Source of the DNA: CAWDXG01 sp963822115
Lineage (GTDB): Bacteria; Myxococcota_A; Polyangia; Polyangiales; Polyangiaceae
Reading direction: 5' to 3'
Assembly (NCBI GenBank): GCA_963822115.1
Contig: CAWGGM010000009.1
Location: 186,001-250,000, forward strand
Length of the DNA stretch: 64,000 nt
Shown here: piece after piece, positions 9,113 to 17,826 of the stretch
Numbering within the stretch: the first letter of the stretch is position 1
How the letters are laid out: every line of letters starts with the position of its first letter
Program-made: the position numbers and the translations under genes
Notes under the pieces: model-generated
Databases searched by the model: none
Told to the model about the DNA's origin: nothing
What the model saw: the letters and a program-made list of their open reading frames with translations, nothing else

Positions 9113-10696
9113 GTGTCTGTGTGGAAGGACTGGCACTGGAAGCACGAGTCGGGACCGGTCGTCGCCCGGACGTTCCAGCGCGCGCTCGCGCTGGTGTTCC
9201 TGATCGCGTGGCTGTCGCTCAGCGTGCAGGTGACACTGCTGGTCGGCAGCCACGGCCTCACGCCCGTGCACCCGTGGCTCCAGATGCTGCGCGAGCACAC
9301 CACGGCGGGCTTCTTCCAGCTGCCGACGTGGTTGTGGCTCGGCTCCAGCGACGCGCTGTTGCGCGGCGGGATCTGGCTGGGCGTCGCACTGTCAGTCTTG
9401 GCCCTGTCCGGCCTGTGGCCGCGCGCCTGCTTCGCGCTCTCCACGCTGCTCTATCTCGGCTACGTGGTGGCGTGCCGCAGCTTCACCGGCTTCCAGTGGG
9501 ACAACCTGCTGCTCGAGTGCGGCCTGCTGGCGTGCTTTCTGCCGCGCGAGCGCTCCGCGAAGTGGATCCACTTCCTGTTCCGGCTGCTGCTGTTCAAGCT
9601 GTACTTCGAATCGGGGCTGGCCAAGCTGCAGTCGCCCATCGGCGACTGGATCGACGGCAGCGCGATGCATTTCTACTACCAGACCGCGCCGATCCCCACG
9701 GCGCTCGCCTGGTACGCGTATCACCTGCCCGACTGGTGGCACCACATCGAGAGCAACCTGACGCTGGTGTGGGAGATGGGCGTGCCCTTCCTGATCTTCG
9801 GGCCGCGGCGGGCGCGCAGGCTGGCGGTGGTGGTGTTCACCGCCTTCCAGCTGATCAACATCGCCACCGCCAACTACGGCTTCTTCTCCTACCTGGCACT
9901 CGTGCTCGGGCTGTTCCTGCTGGAAGACAGCGACATCCAGCGGGCGCGCGCCGCGCTTTCGATGCGCTTGCGGCAGCTCCGGCGCCGCTGGCCGGCGCTG
10001 CGCCGTCCGACGGCGCGGCTCAGGCTGTTCGTGCGCGGCTCGGCCCGACTGCGCCGCGCACTGACGCCGCGCGTTCCGGCGCGTCTCGACGGCCAGCACT
10101 GGTTCAAGGGCGCGCGGCGCGCCGGCGCGATCCTCGTCGCAGCGCTGTACATCGCCGTGTCGCTGAACAACGGCCTCGAGCATTTCGACCGCCCTGGCGG
10201 AGGCATCGCCGCGCTCGACACGCTGAGCGGCACGCTCCGGCCCTTCCGCGTCATCAACACGTACTACCTGTTCACCGAGGTGACGCGCTCGCGCATCGAG
10301 CCGCAGTTCGAGACCTTCGACGGCACGCGCTGGACCGAGCACAGCCTGTACGACAAACCCGGACCGGTGGGGCGCGCGCCGCCCTTCGTCGCGCCGCACC
10401 AGCCGCGCGTCGACTTCCTGCTATGGTTCTACGGCATCGACTTCCGCCGCATGCCCCGCTACGTCGGCTCGCTGCTCGAGCACCTGTGCCGCGAGCCCAG
10501 CGTGGTGCAGCCGCTCTTCGTCGACCGCCTGCCCGCGCATCCCGAAGCCGTGCGCGTCGTCTTCTACCGCTACCGCTTCACGACACCCGCGGAGAAAGTC
10601 CGGACCGGCAACTGGTGGCAGCGCAGCGAATTCGCCCGCACGCGCACCTTCTCCTGCGGAAGGTTCACCGGAACCCTCGCCCTCGCCAGCCGCTGA
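9113..10696 (+). CDS. Lipase maturation factor-like (HTTM/LMF1-type) membrane protein
   Basis: 527 residues with many hydrophobic helices in the first 290 residues and a soluble C-terminal region. The pattern matches the lipase maturation factor family: the first block (WLQMLREHTTAGFFQLPT), the conserved FTGFQWDNLLLECGLLA, LFKLYFESGLAKLQSP and LPDWWHHIESN. Eukaryotic LMF1 helps fold lipases; bacterial homologues are mostly uncharacterised membrane proteins. An Arg-rich stretch around residues 285-335 separates the membrane domain from the tail. It starts at a GTG 46 bp after the small Cys-rich gene; a second GTG two codons on is possible. Confidence 0.83.
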   Translation: MSVWKDWHWKHESGPVVARTFQRALALVFLIAWLSLSVQVTLLVGSHGLTPVHPWLQMLREHTTAGFFQLPTWLWLGSSDALLRGGIWLGVALSVLALSGLWPRACFALSTLLYLGYVVACRSFTGFQWDNLLLECGLLACFLPRERSAKWIHFLFRLLLFKLYFESGLAKLQSPIGDWIDGSAMHFYYQTAPIPTALAWYAYHLPDWWHHIESNLTLVWEMGVPFLIFGPRRARRLAVVVFTAFQLINIATANYGFFSYLALVLGLFLLEDSDIQRARAALSMRLRQLRRRWPALRRPTARLRLFVRGSARLRRALTPRVPARLDGQHWFKGARRAGAILVAALYIAVSLNNGLEHFDRPGGGIAALDTLSGTLRPFRVINTYYLFTEVTRSRIEPQFETFDGTRWTEHSLYDKPGPVGRAPPFVAPHQPRVDFLLWFYGIDFRRMPRYVGSLLEHLCREPSVVQPLFVDRLPAHPEAVRVVFYRYRFTTPAEKVRTGNWWQRSEFARTRTFSCGRFTGTLALASR

Positions 10697-10725
10697 GGCC
10701 ACGTGAGCGGTGACCTGGGCGCCCG

Positions 10726-11220
10726 CTATGCCTTTGCGATCGCGTCCAGGAACGCCAGGAAGCGTTCCAGGTCATCGCGTGCCTTGGCGAAAGTAGGGGC
10801 GGTCCGCTCCACCAGAGGCCGGAGTCGTGACCAGTCGAGGTCGAACCCGTACAGATTGCGGAACAGGTGGCGGAAGCGCAGAAACTCCTCGAGCGCGGTC
10901 GCGGTCTCGCTTTCCAGGACCGCAGGCCTGACGGAAGCGATCTCCAGCGTCATGCTTTCGAGAAGCTGCCGGTGCCAGCCAGGTCCCGCGGGAACGCCGC
11001 CGTCGAACTCGACCGCCACGCGTTCGAACACGCGCTCGAGCCCGGTGTACAGGTCGTGAACGATATCGCCCGTCCCGCGGAGCTCGCGCAGACTAGGGGC
11101 CGCATCCGAGAAGTCCGCCAGCGCCTGCGCTGCCTCGTCGGAGACGCGCTCCAGTCGCGCGAGATCCAGACGGATGGCTGCGGCAAGACGCGCGGCCCGG
11201 GCCGCGGGATCGCCTGTCAT
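10726..11220 (-). CDS. HepT-like (HEPN-type) protein of an MNT/HEPN pair
   Basis: 164 residues, all-alpha. In MNT-HEPN (HepT/MntA) modules the HEPN protein is an RNase toxin that the nucleotidyltransferase partner inactivates by adding AMP to a Tyr. The placement fits: the gene starts at an ATG that overlaps the last base of the nucleotidyltransferase stop codon. Family-like segments are GDIVHDLYTGLERVFERVA and LRFRHLFRNLYGF. The canonical R-x4-6-H RNase motif is not seen. At the corresponding place the sequence reads RHLFRNLY, with Asn where His would be. It may therefore be a divergent or inactive toxin. Confidence 0.72.
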   Translation of the reverse strand: MTGDPAARAARLAAAIRLDLARLERVSDEAAQALADFSDAAPSLRELRGTGDIVHDLYTGLERVFERVAVEFDGGVPAGPGWHRQLLESMTLEIASVRPAVLESETATALEEFLRFRHLFRNLYGFDLDWSRLRPLVERTAPTFAKARDDLERFLAFLDAIAKA

Positions 11221-11570
11221 CAGAGCTCCACGCCTTCTTCGTCCAGGCGCGCCAGGAGTCCGGGCGATGCGATTTCGAGCGGAACCAGATCGACCTCGAT
11301 GTCTCCGGCCAGCCTTGCCAGGTCCGCTCCGGCGCGGAACAGCTCCTCCGGATCGATGCCCTCGGCCGCGAGATCGATGTCCGACATCGCGTGCAGATCG
11401 CCGCGTGCCAGCGAACCGAACAACACGACGCGACGCGCGCCATACTGCCCGCGCAGATGTACCGCGCATCTTCGCGCGACGGCCTGGGCGCGGGCAGCGC
11501 GCTCCTGGGCTGCCCGGCGTTCGCTCTCGCGACGCCGCCTCAGTCCTTCGACATAGGAGCGCACATCCAC
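11220..11570 (-). CDS. MNT-type minimal nucleotidyltransferase, partner of the HepT-like protein
   Basis: 116 residues. The polymerase-beta-type nucleotidyltransferase signature is clear: VVLFGSLARGDLH followed by MSDIDLAAEG, giving the GSxxRG motif and the two metal-binding Asp residues. IEVDLVPLE supplies the third acidic position. The first 45 residues are an Arg/Ala/Glu-rich helix. In type VII toxin-antitoxin pairs such proteins AMPylate the HEPN toxin. It precedes the HepT-like gene with a one-base stop/start overlap. Not located inside the island, so it may be a stable chromosomal locus. Confidence 0.82.
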   Translation of the reverse strand: MDVRSYVEGLRRRRESERRAAQERAARAQAVARRCAVHLRGQYGARRVVLFGSLARGDLHAMSDIDLAAEGIDPEELFRAGADLARLAGDIEVDLVPLEIASPGLLARLDEEGVEL

Positions 11571-11647
11571 CCTGTACAGCCTAGCACCGCGGCTCCGCGA
11601 GGTGCATCACATCGAAGAAGGAGCCCCGGCGCGCTATACATCGGGCG

Positions 11648-13126
11648 ATGCCCTTGCCCGAGGAGTTGGCGAAGGATCCGGCGGTCGCTGGCCCGCTCGG
11701 ATCGCTGGCGCTGTCCGTCGCGACGCCACGCGCCTCCATGCTTGCGCTCCGGGCGGTGCGCTGGCATCGCGAGCTGAGGCGTCTGGGCATCGACATGCCG
11801 CTGTCGGTGGTGCACGACCTCGGGCTCCTGCTCGCGTGCCCGAACGAACAGCTCGAGCTCGGCGCGCGCGCGCAGTACGACACGCTGCTCGCCGGCACAC
11901 GCGGCGGCGCGCAGCTGATGGCGGATTACCGCCGGCTGGTGGAGGACGTGGCGGAGAGCGAAACCGCCCGACGCTCGAGCTCGCTCGCGATGCGCGACGA
12001 CCTGGTCGTGGTGCTCCTGGCGCGGCTGCTGGGCAGCGTGGCGGCGCGCGTGCAGGCGCCGCCCTCGTACGTGTCCGGCGTGCCACTCGACGCGGCGCTG
12101 CTCGAACGGCTCGACCCCGAGCTGCCGGCACTGTTCGGCGCGGTGGGCCGCGCCCGGGACCTGGCGGCCATGCGCGAGCTGGTCGACGGCTCGCTCTACG
12201 TGCTCACGCTGGTCGACGCGCTCGACCTGGACACGCTGCAGCTGTTCGGCATGCTCGGCGGCGACGCGGCAGAGGGCGCGCTGGCGCAGGTGGATCTGCT
12301 CGGCGTGCTGGGCCAGCCCGAGGCCAACAACGTCGTCAACTTCTCGCTGGAGATCCTGCCGAGCGTGCTGGAAGCCAAGGCGCGCCCCGGCGCCGGCATG
12401 CACCCCGTCTTCGGCTACGCGGGACTGGCGCGCAAGGGCAGCATCGACAGTCTGGTGCTGAGCGAGCTGGCCTGGGACGAGCAGGAACTGATGCGGCGGC
12501 TGGCCGACGACGAGGTGCTCTATTACGCGCGCGAGCAGACCCGCGACGAGGCGCGCCGCGTGCACCACCTGCTGATCGACGCGTCGGCGTCCATGCGCGG
12601 CGAGCGCGCGACCTTCGCGCGCGGCATGGCGCTCGCCTCGGCCAAGAAGCTCCTGCTCGCCGGCGAGGACGTGGTCTTGCGCTTCTTCGACTCGCGGCTG
12701 TACGAGCCGCGGCCGGCCCGCGGCGGCCAGCTGCCGGTAGGCTACCTGCTGTCGTTCAAGGGGGAACGCGGGCGCAACCCGGCGCGCGTGTTCGGCGAAC
12801 TGTCGCGCTATCTGGAGGTGACGGCGGCGCGTGACTCGCGGGAGATCGTCGTGCATCTGTTCACGCACGCCGCGCTGTACATCCCGCGCGATACCGTGGC
12901 CGCCATCGGCAGGAGCGCGCGCCTGGCCGCGGTGTTCATGCTGCCGTCGGGCGGCGAGCTGTCGCTCGACTATCTCGACCTGCTGGATGCGTACTGGGTC
13001 GTCGATCACCAGGCGCTGGCCAGCCGCGGCGCGCGCGCGGACGAGGCGCGCCGCATCCTGGACGACGTCGGCGGCGCTTCCGCCGCTGCCGCGGAAAACA
13101 CGACCGCCAGGGAGCAGCACGCGTGA
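11648..13126 (+). CDS. von Willebrand factor A-domain protein
   Basis: 492 residues, no signal peptide, so probably cytoplasmic. The C-terminal half is a vWA domain with a MIDAS motif, LLIDASASMRGERATFARG (DxSxS), and later acidic and hydrophobic strands (REIVVHLFTHAALYI). The N-terminal half is alpha-helical and not recognised. vWA proteins of this kind bind partners through a metal ion, often together with a MoxR-type ATPase, but none is visible here. The last 4 bases overlap the GTG start of the next gene, so it is coupled to a TPR/HEAT protein. The pair may form a scaffold. Confidence 0.78.
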   Translation: MPLPEELAKDPAVAGPLGSLALSVATPRASMLALRAVRWHRELRRLGIDMPLSVVHDLGLLLACPNEQLELGARAQYDTLLAGTRGGAQLMADYRRLVEDVAESETARRSSSLAMRDDLVVVLLARLLGSVAARVQAPPSYVSGVPLDAALLERLDPELPALFGAVGRARDLAAMRELVDGSLYVLTLVDALDLDTLQLFGMLGGDAAEGALAQVDLLGVLGQPEANNVVNFSLEILPSVLEAKARPGAGMHPVFGYAGLARKGSIDSLVLSELAWDEQELMRRLADDEVLYYAREQTRDEARRVHHLLIDASASMRGERATFARGMALASAKKLLLAGEDVVLRFFDSRLYEPRPARGGQLPVGYLLSFKGERGRNPARVFGELSRYLEVTAARDSREIVVHLFTHAALYIPRDTVAAIGRSARLAAVFMLPSGGELSLDYLDLLDAYWVVDHQALASRGARADEARRILDDVGGASAAAAENTTAREQHA

Positions 13127-14976
13127 TCGAGCTCTTCGACGGCCTCAGGCCCGAAGGCGAGCTCGACGATCTGGTCGACCGCGCCCGGCGCGCGAACAAT
13201 CCGGACGCCGCGCTGCACGCGCTGGCCACGGCGCTGCTCCACACCCACGCGCGCGAGGCGGGCTACCTGCACGCCGTCGGGCGTCTGGGCGAGCTGCTGG
13301 TGAAGAAGGGCGAGCACCGCGCAGCGCTGTCCACGACCTGGTACACCGGCGACCGCGCACGGCAGAGCGCGCTGCTCGATAGCGTGCCGGCGGTCGATCG
13401 CGCGCGCACCTTCGCGGCGTGGGCGGCCTCGGATGCGGAGGACCCCGCGGGGTACTTCCGTCTCGCCGCGGGCGAGCTCGAGCCCGAAGGCAAGCTGGTG
13501 CGCGCCGCCATCTGCTACGAGCGCGCCGGGGACGTCGAAGCTGCGCGCGCGCTGTGGTCGCGCCTGTCGACCCAGCTCGACGTGCAGTCGGCCGAGCCCT
13601 ACGCCGCGGGTCTGGCGCGCTTCAATGTGGCCCGCACCAGCGACAAGGCGGGTGACAAGCGGGCTGCGCGCGAGGCGACGGTGGCGGCGGTGCACCGGCT
13701 CGAGGAAGCCGCCGACCGCTTCGAGTCGATCGGCCAGCGCGAGCGCGCCTTCGACTGCTACCACGTGCTGATCGCCATCGGCGAGCTGAGTGGCATGTTC
13801 GAGCACGTGCTGGAGGGCGTGGTGAACGCCATCCGCATCCTGGGCGAGGACAACCTGCGCTACCACGCGCTCCGCCTGTACGACCACGCCATCGTTCTCG
13901 CCGAGCACGCCGGCGAGAACGCCGCCGCCGCCACGCTGGCGCGCGAGATGACGACCTTCGCGCAGAAGCAGGGACTCCCACGCATCGCGGTGCGCGGCAC
14001 GCTGCGCCAGTCCGAGCTGTGGCAGCGCGCCGCCGAGGGGCTCTCCGAGCGCGGCGGGCCGCCCGAGCTGGTCGAGAACGCGTTTCTCGCGAGCCTGCTG
14101 GCCAGCGCCGAGGCCGGACAGTACGCGCGCGTGGGCAGCCTGTACCACCGGCTGCAGCAGCTGGATCTGGAGCCGGCGCGCAAGCGCCACTACGCGCGCG
14201 CCGCCGAGCGCTACAAGGACGCGAGCGACGCCGGTCCCCCTGCCGGTGCGCTGGACGATCGGCTGGGACGCCACGTGGCGCCGCCGGACGTGTGGCACGT
14301 GGATCTGATCGAGTGGGAGGAGCGCGGCTCGGCCGCCGAGGCGTGTGCGGATCTGCTGCTCGACCCCGAGGACTCGGCCGACCGCATCACACTGCGCGCC
14401 GCGCTGACCGCGCGGCTGGTCGCGCTCGACGCGGAAGCCGACCCGGCCAACGCCAGGAACGCCGTGGTGCTGGCGGAGTACGTCGCGCCGATCGGCCTGT
14501 ACACGCTGCTGTCGCCGCTCGAAAAGCTGTACGAGAGCCCGCAGCCGGCGGTACGGCTGGCCGCGGTGGAGGCGCTGTCGCGCTATTTCTTCAAGCGCAC
14601 CTTCGTCACGCTCGAGCGCGCGATCGACGACACGGACGAAAGCGTCTCGGCCGAGGCCATCAAGGCGCTCGAGCGCCTGCGCTTCGAGCACGCCTGCGAT
14701 CCGCTGGCGCGCATCTACCGCACCAGCGACCGGCCCGATGCGCGCGTCGCGGCGCTGCGCGCGCTGGCACGGATCGACGTCGACGAGGCGGCGGAGCTGC
14801 TCATCGGTGCGCTCGATCACGGCGGGCCCGAGGAGCGGGACGAGGCCATCCGCGCGCTGTCCACCGCCCGCGGCGCGCGCTTCCTCGACGCGGCCCGCGA
14901 GGCCTATCCGCAGGGTTCCGCACGCCTGCGCGAAGGCGTGAAGCAGGTGTTCAACGCGCGGGGGATGGCGATCTAG
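13123..14976 (+). CDS. TPR/HEAT-repeat protein coupled to the vWA protein
   Basis: 617 residues, soluble, starting at a GTG inside the vWA stop (GTGA). The first two-thirds are helical hairpins with TPR character (AAICYERAGDVEAARALW, ESIGQRERAFDCYHVL). The last 150 residues are HEAT-like repeats (PAVRLAAVEALSRYF, ESVSAEAIKALERL, DARVAALRALARI, ERDEAIRALSTA). Both repeat types mediate protein binding, so a scaffold or adaptor role with the vWA protein is likely. No enzyme motif is seen. The pair is a tight two-gene operon. Confidence 0.75.
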   Translation: MIELFDGLRPEGELDDLVDRARRANNPDAALHALATALLHTHAREAGYLHAVGRLGELLVKKGEHRAALSTTWYTGDRARQSALLDSVPAVDRARTFAAWAASDAEDPAGYFRLAAGELEPEGKLVRAAICYERAGDVEAARALWSRLSTQLDVQSAEPYAAGLARFNVARTSDKAGDKRAAREATVAAVHRLEEAADRFESIGQRERAFDCYHVLIAIGELSGMFEHVLEGVVNAIRILGEDNLRYHALRLYDHAIVLAEHAGENAAAATLAREMTTFAQKQGLPRIAVRGTLRQSELWQRAAEGLSERGGPPELVENAFLASLLASAEAGQYARVGSLYHRLQQLDLEPARKRHYARAAERYKDASDAGPPAGALDDRLGRHVAPPDVWHVDLIEWEERGSAAEACADLLLDPEDSADRITLRAALTARLVALDAEADPANARNAVVLAEYVAPIGLYTLLSPLEKLYESPQPAVRLAAVEALSRYFFKRTFVTLERAIDDTDESVSAEAIKALERLRFEHACDPLARIYRTSDRPDARVAALRALARIDVDEAAELLIGALDHGGPEERDEAIRALSTARGARFLDAAREAYPQGSARLREGVKQVFNARGMAI

Positions 14977-15048
14977 CGGGCGCTCGCTGTGGGGCCGTTC
15001 ACGGACAAGCGCTGGTCGGGACGCGCCCTGCCCGCTACGATCGCGGTC

Positions 15049-17313
15049 ATGCTTCGTCGCGGGTTGCTGCTGGGCTGTGTGATCGCGCTTGCGGGCTGTT
15101 CGTCGTCGGCGTCGAGCAGCAAGCCGAAGCCGCCCCCGGTCGAGGTCGGCGCGCCGCTCGATCTCCAGGGCCATGTGGATCCGATGATCTCGACGGGCGG
15201 CGACGGCTTCGGGATCGGATCGGGCTATCCGGGTCCGGCGCTGCCGTATGCGATGGTGCATCCAGGGCCGGACACGCGCCCTTCCAAGGGCACGGGCTCG
15301 TCGGTCTTCCACTGCTCGGGCTACTACTACCGCGACACGCGCATCGCGGGCTTCAGCATGCTGCGCATGCACGGCACCGGCGAGCCCGACTACGGCGTCA
15401 TCGGCCTGATGCCGGTGGACGGCATGAACGACAGCCGCCGCGACGAGGAGGGCTACGCCGCCGGCTTCTCGCACAAGGACGAGCAGGCGTCGCCCGGCTA
15501 CTACAGCGTGAAGCTGTCGACGGGCATCCAGGTGGAGATCACCAGCACGCTGCGCGCGGCGCTGTTCCGCTTCACCTTCCCCGCCGGCGCCGACCCGGTG
15601 GTGCTGCTGGACTTCCAGCACACGCTGCCCGGTGGCAAGAGCGGCGGCGGCAGCGTCACGTTCACCGGAGCGGACACGGTGGCCGGCTGGATGAAGAACA
15701 TCGGTGGCATGAGCAGCCGCTTCGGCGGCTTCAAGGTGTACGCGGACGCTGTCTTCGACCAGACGCCGAGCGAGAGCGGCGTGTGGGACGACAGCGGGCT
15801 GCACGCAGGACAGCAGACGGCCACAGGTACCGATCTTGGCGCGTGGCTGCGCTTTCCTTCAGGGACTCATACGGTGCAGGCGCGAGTGGGTATCAGCTTC
15901 GTCGATGCGCAGGGAGCCAGCGGCAACCTGAAAGCGGAGATCCCCGCGTTCGACTTCGACGGCGTGAAGAAGAAGGCCGAGGCGGCCTGGCACGACGTGT
16001 TCTCGCGCATCGAGGTCGACCCGGTGAAGGGCAGCGACGCGGACGGCACCGAAGCGACCATCCTCGGCACGGCGCTGTACCACTCGCAGCTCATGCCCAC
16101 GCTGATGAGCGACGTGGACGGACGCGCGATGGGCGTGCAGGGCAACATCGTGACGAGCAAGACGCCGCGCTACAGCGATTTTTCCCTGTGGGACACGTAC
16201 CGCACGCTGCATCCCTGGCTCCTGTTCACCGAGGACCCGCACAACCAGGCCTTCGCCGACTCGCTGCTGTCGATGGCGGCCGAGGGCGGCGCGCTGCCGC
16301 GCTGGCCGCTCGCCAACGGCGACACCGGCTCGATGATCGGCTCGCCCGGCGAGATCGTGATGGCCGAGTCGATCGCCAAGGGCGTCAAGCCGGCCGTGGG
16401 CGAGCAGAAGGCGTACGAGCTGTCGCGCGTGGACGCCTTCGGCCCGTCGCCGGGGAAGATGGGCGGCCGCGGTAGCATCACCGACTACCTGAAGTACGGC
16501 TACGTGCCCGCGGACAAGACGAGCGGCTCCGTCTCGCGCACGCTCGAGTACGCCTCGGCCGACTACGCCATGGCGGCGTGGGCCAAGGCGCTCGGCAAGA
16601 GCGCGGACGCCAGCGCGCTGTCCAAGCACGCCGAGTCGTGGAAGACGCTCTACGACCCCAAGGTGGGCTTCTTCCACGGCAAGAACAGCGACGGCAGCTT
16701 CGACCCCTGGCCGGGCGAGACCGGCGGCGGCGGCGACTACACCGAGGGCGACGCCTGGCAGTACATGTGGCTCGTGCCGCAGGATCCGGAAGGGTTGGCG
16801 GCGACGCTCGGCGGCACGAAGAAGGCCATCGAGAAGCTCGACGAGTTCTTCAAGCTGTCGGAAAACGAGACGCCGCTGATCGGTCGCCGCAAGTACTACT
16901 GGCACGGCAACGAGCCGGACCTGATCGCGGCCTGGCTGTACGCGGCGTGGGGCGATCCGGCGCGCACCGTGAAGTGGGTCGACTGGATCGTGCACACCTT
17001 CTACGGCACCGGCGCCGACGGCCTGGCGGGCAACGACGACAGCGGCACGCTCAGCGCGTGGCTGCTGTTCGCGTCGACGGGGCTGTATCCCGTCGCCGGC
17101 ACGGATCGCTACATCGTCGCCGCGCCGCGCTACCCGCGCGTCGTGCTGCACCGCCCCTCCGGCGACCTCGAGCTCACCACCACCGCCGACCCCCGCAAGT
17201 ACCCCACGGTCGTCTCCGTCACGCTCGACGGCAAGGCCGTCAAAGGCGCGTACCTGACGCACGCCCAGCTCGTCGGAGCGCACAAGCTCGTGTTCACGAT
17301 GGGCGCGAACTAG
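15049..17313 (+). CDS. GH92-family alpha-mannosidase-like lipoprotein
   Basis: 754 residues from the start MLRRGLLLGC. The signal peptide has a lipobox (VIALAGCSSS), so it is an envelope lipoprotein. The body matches glycoside hydrolase family 92, calcium-dependent exo-alpha-mannosidases with an N-terminal beta-sandwich and a C-terminal (alpha/alpha)6 barrel. Visible landmarks are VDPMISTGGDGFG at the N-terminus, YSDFSLWDTYRTLHPW, GDAWQYMWLVPQD, GNEPDLIAAWLYAAWG and GNDDSGTLSAWLLFASTGLYPVAGT. Length fits the family. The linkage attacked cannot be read from sequence. It would release mannose from external glycans or glycoproteins, in keeping with a predatory or saprophytic soil bacterium. Confidence 0.9.
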   Translation: MLRRGLLLGCVIALAGCSSSASSSKPKPPPVEVGAPLDLQGHVDPMISTGGDGFGIGSGYPGPALPYAMVHPGPDTRPSKGTGSSVFHCSGYYYRDTRIAGFSMLRMHGTGEPDYGVIGLMPVDGMNDSRRDEEGYAAGFSHKDEQASPGYYSVKLSTGIQVEITSTLRAALFRFTFPAGADPVVLLDFQHTLPGGKSGGGSVTFTGADTVAGWMKNIGGMSSRFGGFKVYADAVFDQTPSESGVWDDSGLHAGQQTATGTDLGAWLRFPSGTHTVQARVGISFVDAQGASGNLKAEIPAFDFDGVKKKAEAAWHDVFSRIEVDPVKGSDADGTEATILGTALYHSQLMPTLMSDVDGRAMGVQGNIVTSKTPRYSDFSLWDTYRTLHPWLLFTEDPHNQAFADSLLSMAAEGGALPRWPLANGDTGSMIGSPGEIVMAESIAKGVKPAVGEQKAYELSRVDAFGPSPGKMGGRGSITDYLKYGYVPADKTSGSVSRTLEYASADYAMAAWAKALGKSADASALSKHAESWKTLYDPKVGFFHGKNSDGSFDPWPGETGGGGDYTEGDAWQYMWLVPQDPEGLAATLGGTKKAIEKLDEFFKLSENETPLIGRRKYYWHGNEPDLIAAWLYAAWGDPARTVKWVDWIVHTFYGTGADGLAGNDDSGTLSAWLLFASTGLYPVAGTDRYIVAAPRYPRVVLHRPSGDLELTTTADPRKYPTVVSVTLDGKAVKGAYLTHAQLVGAHKLVFTMGAN

Positions 17314-17410
17314 CGGGAGGATGAACCGCCAAGGCGCCAAGGACGCCAAGAGTTTTTTGGGGGGGTCCGGCGCGATACGGCGCGGAGCGGGATCCACCGC
17401 GCGGGGCGCG

Positions 17411-17470
17411 GCGCGGCGCTGCGACGTTGTGGGGACGGGGGCGCGGCGCTGCGACGTTGTGGGGACGGGG
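17411..17470. repeat. Perfect 30-bp tandem duplication
   Basis: Two identical 30-bp units (17411-17440 and 17441-17470), beginning GCGCGGCGCTGCGACGTT and ending in GGGGACGGGG. It is part of the intergenic element described above. No coding function. Confidence 0.9.
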
Positions 17471-17475
17471 CGCGC

Positions 17476-17640
17476 CGCGCGCGTTTTTGGCTCCAAGCTC
17501 GGGCTTGGAGGCGTTTTCATGCGTCTCGCGCTTGTTTTTGCTCCCAAGCCGGGCTTGGAGGCATTTTCATGCGTCTCGCGCTTGTTTTCGACGCCAAGCT
17601 CGGGCTTGGCGGCATTTTCACGCGTCTCGCCGCGTTCCGG
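17476..17640. repeat. Three tandem ~50-bp hairpin repeats
   Basis: Three imperfect copies with 50-51 bp spacing. Each has a stem CCAAGC / GCTTGG (hairpins at 17493-17508, 17544-17558 and 17594-17609), then GGAGGC or GGCGGC, a TTTTCA run and GCGTCTCGC. Because each stem is followed by a T-run, each copy could act as a weak terminator. The units are contiguous, with no spacer of unrelated sequence. Confidence 0.75.
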
Positions 17641-17826
17641 ATACCGCGCGTCCGCAGCGCGCCGCCCTGCGCCCCGTGCCGCGCCGCCCTGTGCCCCGCG
17701 CCGCCCTTGCACCCCCTCTGGACGAGCCGCCCCGCTCCGCCCCATCCCTCGACCCCCAACATCCTTGGCGGCCTTGGCGCCTTGGCGGCCCCCCGCCCCA
17801 CGTCACCACGCGCCGTGTCCGCGCCG

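Larger units (their letters stand above)
17325..17788. repeat. 464-bp element with 25-bp inverted ends
   Basis: The left end (17325-17350) and right end (17764-17788) are inverted copies of a heptad-like sequence built from CCAAGG / GCCAAG units; 24 of 25 positions match. They bracket a non-coding stretch between the convergent GH92 and K+ channel genes. Inside are a perfect 30-bp tandem duplication, three hairpin repeats and a C-rich segment. Similar CAAGGCGCCAAGG-type ends are familiar from REP-like elements of several phyla. It could be a REP/MITE-like element or an expanded terminator region. Confidence 0.6.

Noticed and set aside
13006..15804. 932-codon open frame on the minus strand
   Set aside because: It is antisense to the vWA, TPR/HEAT and GH92 genes, has Arg/His/Ala-rich composition and no domain. 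Such frames are expected opposite genes with strong GC bias at third positions.
17476..17640. Possible CRISPR array
   Set aside because: Repeats are contiguous without unique spacers, only three imperfect copies, and no cas genes are seen.
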